From: Rhizobium deserti
GTDB taxonomy: Bacteria > Pseudomonadota > Alphaproteobacteria > Rhizobiales > Rhizobiaceae
Direction of reading: 5' to 3'
Assembly (NCBI RefSeq): GCF_004358025.1
Contig: NZ_SMTL01000002.1
Location: 310,001-374,000 of the forward strand
DNA: 64,000 nt
A model generated the notes under the pieces. The model was given only the letters and a program-made list of their open reading frames with translations, was not told the DNA's origin and did not search any database. The position numbers and the translations under genes are program-made. The stretch's first letter is position 1. Every line of letters starts with the position of its first letter. This document shows positions 17,301 through 25,552 of the stretch, piece by piece.

Positions 17301-17592
17301 ACGCGATCATGAAACCTATGGCGCTGAAGGCGACGACACCGAAGACGAAGTCGAGGAGGTTCTTCTGCGCTACGTTGATGGAATTCTTCGAACGGACCAT
17401 GCCGGCTTCAAGAAGCAGAAAGCCGACCTGCATCATCATCACCAGGCCTGCGGCGACAAGCAGCCAGGTCTGATCCAGGCTCGACAGAGATTTGGCCATG
17501 CCCTCTGCCTCTGCCTCAGCCACGCTAGGACACAGCCCTGCAGCAAGCGCTCCAACTGCAATATGTTTGAAATATGCCCGGCGAGAACGCAT
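14368..17592 (-). CDS. Ammonium transporter (Amt) fused to PAS-GGDEF-EAL
   Basis: 1074 aa in one frame. Residues about 35-435 are a full Amt/Rh channel: Phe gate residues F132 (QVMF) and F252 (WIGFNGGS), Asp in VDFAGS, and both pore histidines H200 (VVHATGG) and H355 (GVHAFAG). Then come a HAMP-like coil (about 440-500), a PAS domain (about 505-605), GGDEF (about 615-775, RLGGDEF, no RxxD site) and EAL (about 795-1035, signature YEGLLRW with G for A, intact DDFGTGYSSL). It opens with a signal-like stretch. The architecture suggests an ammonium receptor controlling c-di-GMP turnover. Amt domains fused to kinases and GGDEF proteins are known but rare. Whether it transports is open. Confidence 0.93.
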   Translation of the reverse strand: MRSRRAYFKHIAVGALAAGLCPSVAEAEAEGMAKSLSSLDQTWLLVAAGLVMMMQVGFLLLEAGMVRSKNSINVAQKNLLDFVFGVVAFSAIGFMIAFGRSDGFIVGTQEEFYFLNQVTSGQAAFFVFQVMFCGTAATIVSGAVAERMKLAAYVFGSLFLSALIYPVFVHWVWGTALFPNASAFLAQMGFVDFAGSTVVHATGGWISLAACMVIGPRIGKFRADGTAVRIAGHSPVLSTTGALLLFIGWIGFNGGSTLSASDGVAPIIMNTVLAGGMGACVGYVIGFFQDGVILPEKSNSGMLGGLVAVTAGCHILDPAASLVVGAIGGIVAIFGNAFVERRLRVDDAVGAIGVHAFAGVAGTLMLPLLAPVDLLPAGGRLAQLHVQIVGVGINFYWSFGLGYLFFKLLDRLMHIRVSAEDERNGLNVAEHATRLGVGHVEDALSELLDGNADLKKRLTVNKGDEAEKLSGLFNRLMDNIEDEERNRGELVELRRHHEEAERVATLASATFEAIIIHRDGIVIDGNEQLSQLVGIPLTDLLGRSIFEFLRDGEGIRIAEMMKLNDNDSHEIVVERPDGERIPVQGRGRDILYRGEKARVGCFVDLRERKQAESHIRYLAQHDPLTGLPNRVLFAERLKSLMERQGDGIGCAVIMIDLDRFKDVNDIHGHQAGDAVIRETAARLAVAAGEQNTAVRLGGDEFAVILGQVSDIGQIEDFGSRILAAMAEPIDVGFGEQVSISVSVGGSYFPEHAQDMDALIGCADVALYHAKNGGRNACRVFKCGMNELIEKRRILEADLEIALQRGEFELYLQPRVDAASASIIGYEGLLRWFHPKRGMISPGDFIPVAEASGKIIKLGEWVLAEACRLLQQVDGRISVNVSSLQFRHSDFVTNLAELLQRTGADPRRLELEITESVLIDDDKRAVQILNDLKEMGLDIALDDFGTGYSSLSYLSRYPFDTIKIDRSFVSNLGLAENAQVIVRTIIDLGAGLGMKIVAEGVEHIEEALFLAQSGCHELQGYLLGKPLKVDEVAREVDPAIATRLRNMPRRLPEFHGDSFDTGISHAGASPQQILA

Positions 17593-17695
17593 TAGCCCGA
17601 CCGCTGAAAAGCCTCATGAAACGGAGGCCAGCTTATGAGCCAAGGGCTTAATATTACGTGTTGGACGTATGCTGATGTTCAGATTCGGAGCGAAA

Positions 17696-18019
17696 TCAGG
17701 CCGAACGGTTCTTTTCACCATCAGAAAATAGCGACGGCCCGTTCTGGTCGATGATTTGCTGCGCCTTGCGAACCGTGTATTCGACAGCATCGTCCATGGT
17801 CGAGAACATGTCGGCCCGCACGAAGGTCCGGGTCAGGATCTCGCCGTTGACGTCTTTCTCGATGCGGCCCGCCAGACGGAACTGGTTGCTCTCCCGCATT
17901 GGCGCCGCAAAGATCCGGCAGTCCCCGTAGATCTGCGGCTCTCGGTCAGGCGCGGGCGCCGATTCCGTCTTCGTGCCGCCCGAAAATTTGGAGAAAAGAT
18001 TGGAAAGAAACGATGCCAT
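17696..18019 (-). CDS. HlyU-family protein
   Basis: 107 aa. An N-terminal SFLSNLFSKFSGG segment and a body with PAPMRESNQFRLAGRIEKD, then TRTFVRADMFSTMDDAVEYT and RKAQQIIDQNG match the HlyU transcriptional-activator family as it appears in alphaproteobacteria, where its role is not established. Start taken at the second ATG (18019) because family members begin MSFL/MASFL; the first is at 18034. Monocistronic. Confidence 0.75.
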   Translation of the reverse strand: MASFLSNLFSKFSGGTKTESAPAPDREPQIYGDCRIFAAPMRESNQFRLAGRIEKDVNGEILTRTFVRADMFSTMDDAVEYTVRKAQQIIDQNGPSLFSDGEKNRSA

Positions 18020-18256
18020 AGCAGTTGCTAGCATATTCCGGCGAAGGTCGGAAGCACATCACCTAGCCAAATTTGCCGTTTCACCATAGCCTCCAAATCG
18101 CAGAAGACAACTTCGCAGAACAGCCCTTCCAACTGTTGCTTAACCCGGTCCAATCAACCGCAACTCTTGGGAGTAGCCAAACAGCAGCCGTTGCATTGGC
18201 AGCGCCACGGCTGATCTCAATTAGGCAGTTGACCTTGCTTTCCCGTGGACGTGCTC

Positions 18257-19177
18257 ATGACTGCACCGCATAAGCCCATCGCTCAACTCCCGCCGTTCGA
18301 TGCCGCTCGACTTGGGGCAGATCTAGACGCCTACCTTGCTGCAGCAGAGGGTGGCTTTACCGATATTCGGCCCAGCGCCGCCAAACGCATAGTTTGGGCC
18401 AATCCGGCGCTTCGCCAGCGGAGGCCGGTGGCACTGGTTTACGTGCATGGGTTTTCCGCAGCAGCCGAGGAAGTTCGGCCACTGCCCGACATGGTGGCCG
18501 CGGCGCTAGGTGCGAATCTATATTTCGCGCGGCTTTGCGGTCATGGGCGATCGTCGCAAGCCATGGGAGAAGCCAGCCTCGCGGGTTGGTTCGCCGATCT
18601 CGCGGAAAGCCTCAAGGTGGGTGAAGCGCTGGGTGAGCGCGTCGTCCTGATCGGAACGTCAACCGGAGCGTCGCTGATCACTGCAGCACTTGCGGACCCG
18701 ACATTCAGCCACCGGATTACTGCCACCGTATTTCTTTCGCCCAACTACGGCATCAACAAACGGGGCGCCAGTCTGCTGACTCTGCCCTTCGCGGCCCTCA
18801 TGATACGCCTGCTCCTAGGCCGAATCTACAGTTTCAAACCGGCCAATGCGGAACATGCGGCCCATTGGACGACCAGCTACCCATCATCGGCTCTGTTACC
18901 CATGGCGGCCTTGGTGAAGCTGGCCGTCAGCATTCCTGCGGAAGTTATCGGAACGCCTGCACTTTTTCTTTATTCGGCTCACGATCAAGTGGTGCGCCCG
19001 GACCAAGTGCGCCATGTGGCCAGCCGCTGGGGCGGTCGGCATGAGATTGTCGAGGTTGGCGAAACAGGCGACCCAAGCAACCACGTCATTGCAGGCGCAA
19101 TTCTTTCGCCGCAGACGACAGTGCCCTTGGCAAGCCGCATTATCGATTGGCTCAGGACCGAGCTTTACCTCAGATGA
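18257..19177 (+). CDS. Alpha/beta hydrolase
   Basis: 306 aa. Catalytic features are in order: oxyanion loop YVHGFSAAAEE, nucleophile elbow GTSTGAS, acid SAHDQVV and a histidine in SNHV near residue 275. The cap region is short. Similar enzymes are carboxylesterases or lysophospholipases; substrate not identifiable. Start at 18257 is favoured over an in-frame ATG at 18245. Its end overlaps ilvA, on the other strand, by 8 nt. Confidence 0.85.
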   Translation: MTAPHKPIAQLPPFDAARLGADLDAYLAAAEGGFTDIRPSAAKRIVWANPALRQRRPVALVYVHGFSAAAEEVRPLPDMVAAALGANLYFARLCGHGRSSQAMGEASLAGWFADLAESLKVGEALGERVVLIGTSTGASLITAALADPTFSHRITATVFLSPNYGINKRGASLLTLPFAALMIRLLLGRIYSFKPANAEHAAHWTTSYPSSALLPMAALVKLAVSIPAEVIGTPALFLYSAHDQVVRPDQVRHVASRWGGRHEIVEVGETGDPSNHVIAGAILSPQTTVPLASRIIDWLRTELYLR

Positions 19178-20420
19178 TCAGGTTGGCGAGAATTTCGTTG
19201 TCGGTAATGTCCTGGTAGCCGAGGCCTGCCGCTTCGAAACGCTCCAGCAATTGCGGGAAGTTTTCCGACCTGCTTGTTTCGATGCCGATCAGGATGGAGC
19301 CGAAATTGCGGGCGGACTTCTTCAGGTATTCGAAACGGGCGATATCGTCCTCGTCACCGAGAAGATTGAGAAAATCCCGCAGTGCGCCGGGACGTTGGGC
19401 CAGCCTGAGGATGAAATACTTCTTCAGGCCGGCATAGCGCATGGCCCGCTCCTTGACATCCGGCAAGCGCTCGAAATCGAAATTGCCGCCGGAGACAATG
19501 CAGACAATGGTCTTGCCAGCCAGCTTGTCCGGCCCCAGCAGTTCCAGAGCGGTGATCGAAAGTGCTCCGGCCGGCTCCAGCACCACCCCCTCGACATTGA
19601 GCATTTCGGTGATCGTCAGGCAGATGGCATTTTCTGGGACAAGCAGCACCTGCTCGGGAGAAAAGGACTTCAGCGCCTCGAAATTCATGTCGCCGATCCG
19701 CGCTACCGCAGCGCCATCAACAAAATTGTCCAGCTTCGGCAGCGTCACCGGGCGCCGTTCTTCCAGGCTCAGTTTGAGGCTCGGCGCGCCGGCCGGCTCA
19801 GTGAACAGGAAGTCCCGCGGTGAGATCCGGCCCTTCATATATCCGGTCAAGCCGGAAGACAAACCGCCGCCGCCGACGGGCATGATCATCAGGTCGGGCA
19901 TGGTTTCTGCCGGCAGTTGATCGATGATCTCCGCAGCGACGGTTGCCTGCCCTTCAATGATGTCGAGATGATCGAAGGGCGGCACCAGGACCCCGCCGAT
20001 CTTTTCCACATGCGCACGCGCCGCCGCATAGCACTGGTCAAAAATATCGCCGATCAGTCGGATGGTGATGAATTCGCCGCCGAACATACGGGTTTTATCG
20101 ATTTTCTGCTGCGGCGTCGTTACCGGCATGAAGACCACGCCGGGCACCTGAAAATGCCGGCAGACGAAGGCGAAGCCCTGGGCGTGGTTGCCCGCAGACG
20201 CGCAAACGAAGGTCTGGTTGTCGGCCCCGTTCGCAATGACCTTGCGCAGGAAGTTGAAGGCGCCGCGGATCTTGTAGGAACGGACCGGCGACAGGTCCTC
20301 GCGCTTCAACCAAATCTCGGCGCCGTACCGACGGCTGAGATGCTCGTTCAACTGCAGCGGCGTTTCGGGAAAGATAGTCCGCATTGCCGCTCTGGCTTCG
20401 TCCACACCCTCTTTCGTCAC
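19170..20420 (-). CDS. ilvA: Threonine ammonia-lyase (threonine dehydratase)
   Basis: 416 aa. PLP lysine is K50 in RSYKIRGAFN; the cofactor-phosphate glycine loop is PVGGGGLSSG; ASAGNHAQG is the substrate loop. The C-terminal region (from about 325, YFILRLAQRPGALRDFL) is one ACT-like regulatory domain, so this is the short form, not the double-domain E. coli IlvA of about 514 aa. It converts threonine to 2-oxobutyrate for isoleucine synthesis. ilvD, later in the same pathway, is at 48176-50011 but not linked. Confidence 0.93.
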   Translation of the reverse strand: MTKEGVDEARAAMRTIFPETPLQLNEHLSRRYGAEIWLKREDLSPVRSYKIRGAFNFLRKVIANGADNQTFVCASAGNHAQGFAFVCRHFQVPGVVFMPVTTPQQKIDKTRMFGGEFITIRLIGDIFDQCYAAARAHVEKIGGVLVPPFDHLDIIEGQATVAAEIIDQLPAETMPDLMIMPVGGGGLSSGLTGYMKGRISPRDFLFTEPAGAPSLKLSLEERRPVTLPKLDNFVDGAAVARIGDMNFEALKSFSPEQVLLVPENAICLTITEMLNVEGVVLEPAGALSITALELLGPDKLAGKTIVCIVSGGNFDFERLPDVKERAMRYAGLKKYFILRLAQRPGALRDFLNLLGDEDDIARFEYLKKSARNFGSILIGIETSRSENFPQLLERFEAAGLGYQDITDNEILANLII

Positions 20421-20474
20421 GTCAGTCCGTCCGTTGATATCGAAAAGCGCTGCATCGGGGCAGCTGGAAATGCC

Positions 20475-20559
20475 TGGTGCGGACGACGGGGATCGAACCC
20501 GTATGACCGAGGTCGAGGGATTTTAAGTCCCTTGCGTCTACCAGTTTCGCCACGTCCGC
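20475..20559 (-). tRNA. tRNA-Leu(UAA)
   Basis: Cloverleaf with acceptor GCGGACG/CGTCCGC, anticodon stem AGGGA/TCCCT around CTTAAAA (anticodon TAA), variable arm of class II type and T-loop GGTTCGATCCC. The 3' CCA is encoded (20477-20475). It lies 55 nt upstream of ilvA on the same strand. Confidence 0.97.
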
Positions 20560-20680
20560 ATTGAGGGATTTCCGTAACTTGACGCAGATGCAAATGGAAG
20601 CCCCACGCAGCGGGAAAATTGCGAGGAGCAGATCCGTGGCAACTAGCGGAGCACTCCCTGCTCCCGACTTAACGCAAAGA

Positions 20681-20712
20681 AAAACCCTTGCTCCGGTAAG
20701 AGCAAGGGTTTT
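20681..20712. terminator. Terminator of BON-domain gene
   Basis: AAAACCCTTGCTC and GAGCAAGGGTTTT form a perfect 13-bp stem around a short loop, ending in a T run on the minus strand, 26 nt past the BON gene stop. Confidence 0.88.
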
Positions 20713-20737
20713 GAACTTATATGTTTCTACGAAAGGA

Positions 20738-21031
20738 CTATGCCAAGAGCTGGAAGCGCGAAGGTGTGCCCATGGAAATCAAGCGCGACATGACACGACC
20801 CGCGCCCATGACTGCCTCAGCGACGCGCTCGACCTTGACCGCATCGCTCGTCGAAGCAACCGTGCCTTCAAGAACAATGTAGGTTCCCGTCATATCGACG
20901 ACGACGTTGCTTGTATCCACCCCGTCCAGGTAGCTGATCTCGGCTTCCACGGCCATTCGATCACAAGAAACGCCGTGGTCAACGAGGTAGTTGAAGTGTG
21001 ATGGGGTATATTGAGTACCACTTAAAAACAT
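20738..21031 (-). CDS. Single BON-domain protein
   Basis: 97 aa. The core CDRMAVEAEISYLDGVDTSN through VVVDMTGTYIVLEGTV and AVKVERVAEAVMGAGRVMS follows the BON pattern (strand, GxV turn, helix). No signal peptide, so a cytosolic protein unlike OsmY. AAAGGAG lies before the start and a strong terminator follows, so it is an independent transcription unit. Role unknown; BON domains often occur in envelope stress proteins. Confidence 0.75.
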   Translation of the reverse strand: MFLSGTQYTPSHFNYLVDHGVSCDRMAVEAEISYLDGVDTSNVVVDMTGTYIVLEGTVASTSDAVKVERVAEAVMGAGRVMSRLISMGTPSRFQLLA

Positions 21032-21370
21032 CGCCTTACTCCTTTGATGAACCCTAGATGAACAAGAATGTTATCTACCGTTCATGTGTCTCAATCAAGG
21101 CGCGGTTTGCCTCATTCTGGTTCAGGCGTTTGGCGCATCGCCTGGCGTTTCCCTCCCAAGCTACCTTGTCTCAATTTATCGCCTCAGCAAGCCTTCGCGC
21201 CGTCACCTTGCCCGATAGATCCGACGCACAAAAAGCGGGCGAACCATTCCCGACAAAACAAGACAGAGTGCGTTCATCGATCATTCAAGATGATCCCATT
21301 AGCTTTGTAATATTGCTTGGTCCGTTTCCTGAATAACTCAGGCATAGGTAACAATGATGGGGGTTTCTCG
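21032..21370. other. Intergenic region, no gene recognised
   Basis: A 339-nt divergent spacer. An open frame at 21058-21336 exists but has no family resemblance, no good ribosome site and atypical composition. It presumably holds the promoters of the two flanking genes. Confidence 0.6.
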
Positions 21371-21661
21371 ATGAATTTGAATTTTCCGATAACTGCGTGT
21401 GCAATCGTTCTGGCTTGCGTTTCTCTCGCAGGCTGTGTCAGCGACGGCGAAACCTATGACCACGGCCCGCGCTACCACCGGCCTTACGAAGCCGGCCCAC
21501 GCGAAAGGCCGCGCTATGACCGCGGCGACAATGACCGGAACCATGAACGATGGGACCGCGATGGACGGCGCGGCCGCGACGGCTGGCGGGACCGTGACAA
21601 CCGGCGAGACGACGGTGATGGCCGCCGCGGGCGCCGCTACTGGATGGAAGATAATGGCTGA
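21371..21661 (+). CDS. Small Arg/Asp-rich lipoprotein
   Basis: 96 aa. A type II signal peptide (NFPITACAIVLACVSLAGC, lipobox LAGC, lipid cysteine near residue 22) is followed by about 70 residues almost entirely of R, D, G, Y, H and N (for example RDGWRDRDNRRDDGDGRRGR). The mature part has no fold signature and is probably disordered and strongly charged. Function unknown; it may bind ions or cell wall. A strong terminator follows. Confidence 0.75.
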   Translation: MNLNFPITACAIVLACVSLAGCVSDGETYDHGPRYHRPYEAGPRERPRYDRGDNDRNHERWDRDGRRGRDGWRDRDNRRDDGDGRRGRRYWMEDNG

Positions 21662-21688
21662 CGAGTAGCCAGCCTCTCTGGCAAAGAG

Positions 21689-21718
21689 GCCGCGGCTCTT
21701 TCAAGCTGCGGCTTTTTT
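21689..21718 (+). terminator. Terminator after the lipoprotein gene
   Basis: GCCGCGGCT pairs with AGCTGCGGC (one G-U) around CTTTCA and is followed by six T residues on the plus strand. Confidence 0.85.
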
Positions 21719-21731
21719 CCGTCTCTTCTCG

Positions 21732-22331
21732 TTAGGCCGAGAGCTTGGCAGCCAGCTTGGCCACATGGGCGCCCTGGTATCTGGCGCCGTCCAGTTCCAC
21801 CTGTGAGGGCTGACGCGAACCGTCGCCGTTGGCGATGGTCGAAGCTCCGTAAGGGGATCCGCCTTTTACTTCTTCCGTGCCCATCTGGCCGGCAAAAGCG
21901 TATGGCAGGCCGGCAACGACCATGCCGTGATGCAAGAAGGTCGGGATGAAGGAAAGTATGGTCGATTCCTGACCGCCGTGTTGCGTTGCGGACGAGGTGA
22001 AGACCGAACCGACCTTGCCGATTAGCTTCCCGTTGAACCACAGGCCGCCTGTCTGGTCCCAGAAATTGCGCATCTGCGAGGCGACTGTCCCGAAGCGTGT
22101 GCCGGCGCCAACAATAATGGCGTCGTATTCTGCCAGTTCGTCCACAGTGGCGATGGCAGCCTCCTGGTCCATCTTGTAATGAGAGGCCTTGGCTACTTCG
22201 TCTGGAACCAGTTCCGGCACGCGCCGCACAGTAACTTCTGCGCCTTCAGACTTCGCGCCCTCCGCAACGGCGCGGGCCATCGTTTCGATATGGCCATAAG
22301 CCGAGTAGTAAAGAACCAGAACCTTCGCCAT
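21732..22331 (-). CDS. wrbA: NAD(P)H:quinone oxidoreductase, WrbA type
   Basis: 199 aa flavodoxin-like enzyme. FMN-phosphate loop is [12 protein letters not shown]; flavin-contact loops are [20 protein letters not shown] and [11 protein letters not shown], all WrbA signatures. Tetrameric two-electron quinone reductase protecting against redox cycling. Start at 22331 has GGAGA about 6 nt upstream; the ATG at 22343 would put that site inside the gene. Confidence 0.94.
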   Translation of the reverse strand: MAKVLVLYYSAYGHIETMARAVAEGAKSEGAEVTVRRVPELVPDEVAKASHYKMDQEAAIATVDELAEYDAIIVGAGTRFGTVASQMRNFWDQTGGLWFNGKLIGKVGSVFTSSATQHGGQESTILSFIPTFLHHGMVVAGLPYAFAGQMGTEEVKGGSPYGASTIANGDGSRQPSQVELDGARYQGAHVAKLAAKLSA

Positions 22332-22573
22332 GATCTTCTCCATTGATCGATATGTCTTCGCAGACCTTTGGGGCCTTTTGAACTCCGCATCTATCTACCG
22401 GTTTTGAGCGCCCCATGCAGCCCCGGTGCCCGTCGACGCAGTGTTCAGCATCTGGCTACGATATTTCTGTTGTGGTCACAGATCGATGACAGCTGCGCCG
22501 CTTCACCGAACAAAGAAATCGCTTCTGCCCGACTATGTTTGGGCTTAGGAATATCGCCTCCACGGAGGAAGTC

Positions 22574-23371
22574 ATGCCTGAAGAGACCAATTCCCAAAGC
22601 TTACAATCATCCCTCGTCACCGCGGCCATTCTGGCGATCGGCGACGAGTTGCTGTCCGGCCGTACCAAGGACAAGAATATCGGTCACCTGGCCGAATTGC
22701 TGACGCTTGCCGGTATCGATCTCAAGGAGGTGCGAATCGTTTCCGACGAGGAACAGGCAATCATCGAGGCGCTCAACACCTTGCGCAGCCGCTACGACTA
22801 CGTCTTCACGTCCGGCGGCATCGGCCCCACCCATGACGATATTACCGCCGATGCCGTTTCGAAGGCCTTCGGTGTTGCCTGCGTCCACGATCCGGACGCC
22901 ATGCAACTGCTCGGCGAGATGTACAAGCGGCGGGAGATGGAGTTCACCGAGGCGCGCCAACGCATGGCGCGCATGCCTGAGGGATCGCGGCACATCCCCA
23001 ACCCTGTTTCGACGGCGCCCGGCTTCATCATCGGCAATGTCTATGTCATGGCCGGTGTGCCTCAGGTCTTTCAGGCCATGGTGGACAATGTACTGCCCTT
23101 GCTTCGCACCGGCGCCAAGATGCTGTCGCGCGCACTGCCCTGCCCCTATGGCGAAGGCGATATCGGAACTCTGCTCGCGGGCGTCCAGAAGGCGCATCCG
23201 CAAACCAGTATCGGCTCCTACCCGAAATATGACGGGCAGCGCTTCTCGACGGAAATTGTCGTGCGGGCGCGCGATCAGCAGGCGCTCGATGCCGCCGCGG
23301 AAGCCGTTATCGATATGATCGCCGCCATAGACGCGACACGAGTGCAGCCTAACCCTACGGCAGAAGCCTGA
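22574..23371 (+). CDS. CinA-like molybdopterin-binding domain protein
   Basis: 265 aa with the MoCF-binding domain only (about 12-180): AAILAIGDELLSGRTKDKNI and FTSGGIGPTHDDITADAVSK are the diagnostic blocks. The C-terminal nicotinamide-nucleotide amidase domain of full CinA (about 400 aa) is absent, so it is the short form common in alphaproteobacteria, possibly an NMN/ADP-ribose pyrophosphatase-like enzyme. GGAGGAAGTC directly precedes the start. Confidence 0.88.
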   Translation: MPEETNSQSLQSSLVTAAILAIGDELLSGRTKDKNIGHLAELLTLAGIDLKEVRIVSDEEQAIIEALNTLRSRYDYVFTSGGIGPTHDDITADAVSKAFGVACVHDPDAMQLLGEMYKRREMEFTEARQRMARMPEGSRHIPNPVSTAPGFIIGNVYVMAGVPQVFQAMVDNVLPLLRTGAKMLSRALPCPYGEGDIGTLLAGVQKAHPQTSIGSYPKYDGQRFSTEIVVRARDQQALDAAAEAVIDMIAAIDATRVQPNPTAEA

Positions 23372-23474
23372 CCGGCGCGGTTCGCGCCGTCGGCCGACAG
23401 GCATCCGGCAGTCGGCGGCATTACAAGATGCGTTCTCAGGCGTTATATTCCAGACGCTCATAAGGGACATAACC

Positions 23475-24314
23475 ATGGCGTACAAAACCATTCTCGCCGT
23501 TCTCGACACGCCCCAGAATGCCCGCCAGATCACCGATTTCGGAATGGCGCTGGCTGAACAATTTTCCGCCCACCTGATTGGCTGCCACGCGGAAACCCTG
23601 GCTGCAGTACCGCTAATCGCACCGATGGAAATTCCGGATCCGGCTGCCATGCAGGTCCTCCAGGAGGTGGCACAGAAGGAGACGGCAGAGGTTCAGCGGA
23701 TGTTCGCCGACCAAGCCAGGCGTGAGGGTGTCTCCACTGAGTGGCGCAGTTTCATGTCATCGTCGGGCTATGGTGCGAGCACGGTGATGGAAACCGCCCG
23801 GACGGCCGACCTCATTCTTGCCAGCCAAAGCGATCCATCGCATGCCGATCATCGGGCGGATCTTGAAACCTTCCTATTCGAAAGCGGCCGGCCCATGCTG
23901 CTGATCCCCTACACGATGAAGCAGCCTCGCCCGATCAATCGCGTGCTGATTGCCTGGAACGGCTCGCGCGAAGCGGCGCGCGCTACGTTTGATTCGCTTC
24001 CCTTCCTTAAGGCTGCGGCCACTGTCGAAGTCCTGGTGGTCGACCCGCCGGACCGTGCCAACCAGAACTCGCAGCTCGCCGGCACCGAAATCGCCGCCGC
24101 ACTTGCCCGCCACGGCGTCCAAGTCTCGGTCACCTCCCACGAAAGCGCCGGCGGTTCCCCAGCCCAGATCATAGACAGCCGCTTGTCAGACAAAGGTGTC
24201 GATCTGCTCGTCATGGGCGGCTACGGTCATTCACGCTGGTGGGAAATGCTGTTCGGCGGGGTGACGCGCAATATTCTCGATACGATGACGGCACCCACGC
24301 TGCTGTCGCGCTGA
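23475..24314 (+). CDS. Tandem universal stress protein
   Basis: 279 aa made of two Usp domains (about 1-135 and 148-279). The second has the ATP-binding pattern [20 protein letters not shown] (G-x2-G-x9-G-(S/T)); the first domain is more divergent and lacks it. A hairpin CGGCGCG/CGCGCCG sits in the upstream gap (23373-23389). Probable cytosolic stress protein. Confidence 0.9.
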   Translation: MAYKTILAVLDTPQNARQITDFGMALAEQFSAHLIGCHAETLAAVPLIAPMEIPDPAAMQVLQEVAQKETAEVQRMFADQARREGVSTEWRSFMSSSGYGASTVMETARTADLILASQSDPSHADHRADLETFLFESGRPMLLIPYTMKQPRPINRVLIAWNGSREAARATFDSLPFLKAAATVEVLVVDPPDRANQNSQLAGTEIAAALARHGVQVSVTSHESAGGSPAQIIDSRLSDKGVDLLVMGGYGHSRWWEMLFGGVTRNILDTMTAPTLLSR

Positions 24315-24400
24315 GCGGCCGGCACGCCGATCCTTGCCAGACGGCCAGGAATACCGCTATTAGCGAGGGCCAAGCATCTCTCGCTCACGGCAGTTTTCTT

Positions 24401-24898
24401 ATGTCCCTACCCGAAAAAGCCTTTCCCGTTTCCTGGGACCAGTTTCATCGCGATGCCCGGGCCCTTGCCTGGCGGCTGGCGGGCCTCAACCAGAATTTCC
24501 ACGCGATCGTCTGTATTACCCGCGGCGGCCTCGTGCCGGCAGCGATCATATCGCGCGAACTCAATATCCGGTTGATCGAAACCGTCTGCATCGCGTCCTA
24601 CCACGACTACGTCAACCAGGGTGAGATGAACCTCTTGAAGGGAATCACTCCGGAGCTGAGCAAGGACGGTGGTGCCGGCGTATTGGTGGTCGACGACTTG
24701 ACCGATACCGGCAAGACGGCATCCGAAGTGCGCGCCATGCTGCCAAAGGCGCATTTCGCCTGTGTTTACGCCAAGCCGTCCGGCGTGCCGATGATCGACA
24801 CCTTCGTCACCGAGGTCAGCCAGGATACGTGGATCTATTTCCCTTGGGACATGGGCTTCACCTATCAGGAGCCGATCGCAAAGGGCGCCAAGGGCTGA
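24401..24898 (+). CDS. gpt: Xanthine phosphoribosyltransferase
   Basis: 165 aa type I phosphoribosyltransferase. The PRPP loop [18 protein letters not shown] is typical, [12 protein letters not shown] is the pyrophosphate loop and the C-terminal [10 protein letters not shown] holds the purine-stacking aromatic. Salvages xanthine and guanine. Start at 24401 by homology; the ribosome site is weak. Confidence 0.92.
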   Translation: MSLPEKAFPVSWDQFHRDARALAWRLAGLNQNFHAIVCITRGGLVPAAIISRELNIRLIETVCIASYHDYVNQGEMNLLKGITPELSKDGGAGVLVVDDLTDTGKTASEVRAMLPKAHFACVYAKPSGVPMIDTFVTEVSQDTWIYFPWDMGFTYQEPIAKGAKG

Positions 24899-25131
24899 TT
24901 CTGCCCCGGAGTCCGGACTTGATCTCTGCCCGGCTGCATTAACGGCCGGGTCATCCACGCCTGATGCCACAAAATGCTTGTGTCGCAATTCGATACGGCT
25001 GATGCCTACGAAATCCGTGAACTGCGGCTTATCCTGGGGATCGGCAATCACAAAGATTTTCCTCAATCTGAGGACCTGGCTCGAAACGCGGCCGCAACTG
25101 CCTGAGAATCCTCAGCAATTTTTCATCCCCG

Positions 25132-25140
25132 TTATCCACA
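25132..25140 (+). promoter_or_regulatory. Perfect DnaA box
   Basis: TTATCCACA matches the consensus exactly, six nt before the NrdR-type palindrome in the nrdJ leader. Control of ribonucleotide reductase by DnaA is known for E. coli nrdAB; here it is inferred from position. Confidence 0.5.
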
Positions 25141-25146
25141 GCCAAA

Positions 25147-25166
25147 AACCACAATATCTTGTGGTT
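25147..25166. promoter_or_regulatory. NrdR-type operator upstream of nrdJ
   Basis: AACCACAA and TTGTGGTT are perfect 8-nt arms around TATC, close to the NrdR-box pattern (ACACwATATwGTGT-like) found before ribonucleotide reductase genes. NrdR boxes normally come in pairs; a weaker partner may be ACACAAGATA near 25424, but its spacing is unusual. Confidence 0.65.
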
Positions 25167-25552
25167 ATAAATCCGTAACGATCTACGTCTTGACGAATCT
25201 GTCGGGGCGGTCGACATTGGCTGTCATGTTGCGGCGGCGACTGAACCGGGACCGACAAGGCCGGTTCCTTTTCGAGATGCTTGGAAACGACAAGTGGCGA
25301 GCCAGCTATGATAGATGGCCGCCAACGGCTTCTGCGCGCCTTCGATTGCCTGCCACAAACTGTGATTGGACTGGTGGAAAGAAACTGTTAATACTATATT
25401 TAGCGTTTGCAGCCACCATATAACACAAGATACAGGTCAGCATCCAAGATGATTCACCTGGACAAGAATTCGACCGGCTGCCCATGATGGAGAGCAGCCG
25501 GCGCTGATATGTGCGCCCTTTGACGGCGCCGAACTGACGAGGGATTAAGGCA

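Larger units (their letters stand above)
24899..25552. other. Long leader upstream of nrdJ
   Basis: A 654-nt region without a convincing gene. It holds a perfect DnaA box and an NrdR-type palindrome (listed separately), GANTC sites (for example near 25105 and 25193) and an AT-rich stretch near 25385-25430 that could carry the proximal promoter. No cobalamin riboswitch core was recognised. Confidence 0.6.

Noticed and set aside
21058..21336. Open frame of 92 codons in the BON-lipoprotein gap
   Set aside because: No family resemblance, weak ribosome site and no coding character.
24899..25552. Possible cobalamin riboswitch before B12-dependent nrdJ
   Set aside because: The B12-box core (GCCACTG-like) and its surrounding stems were not found; an NrdR-type operator is present instead.
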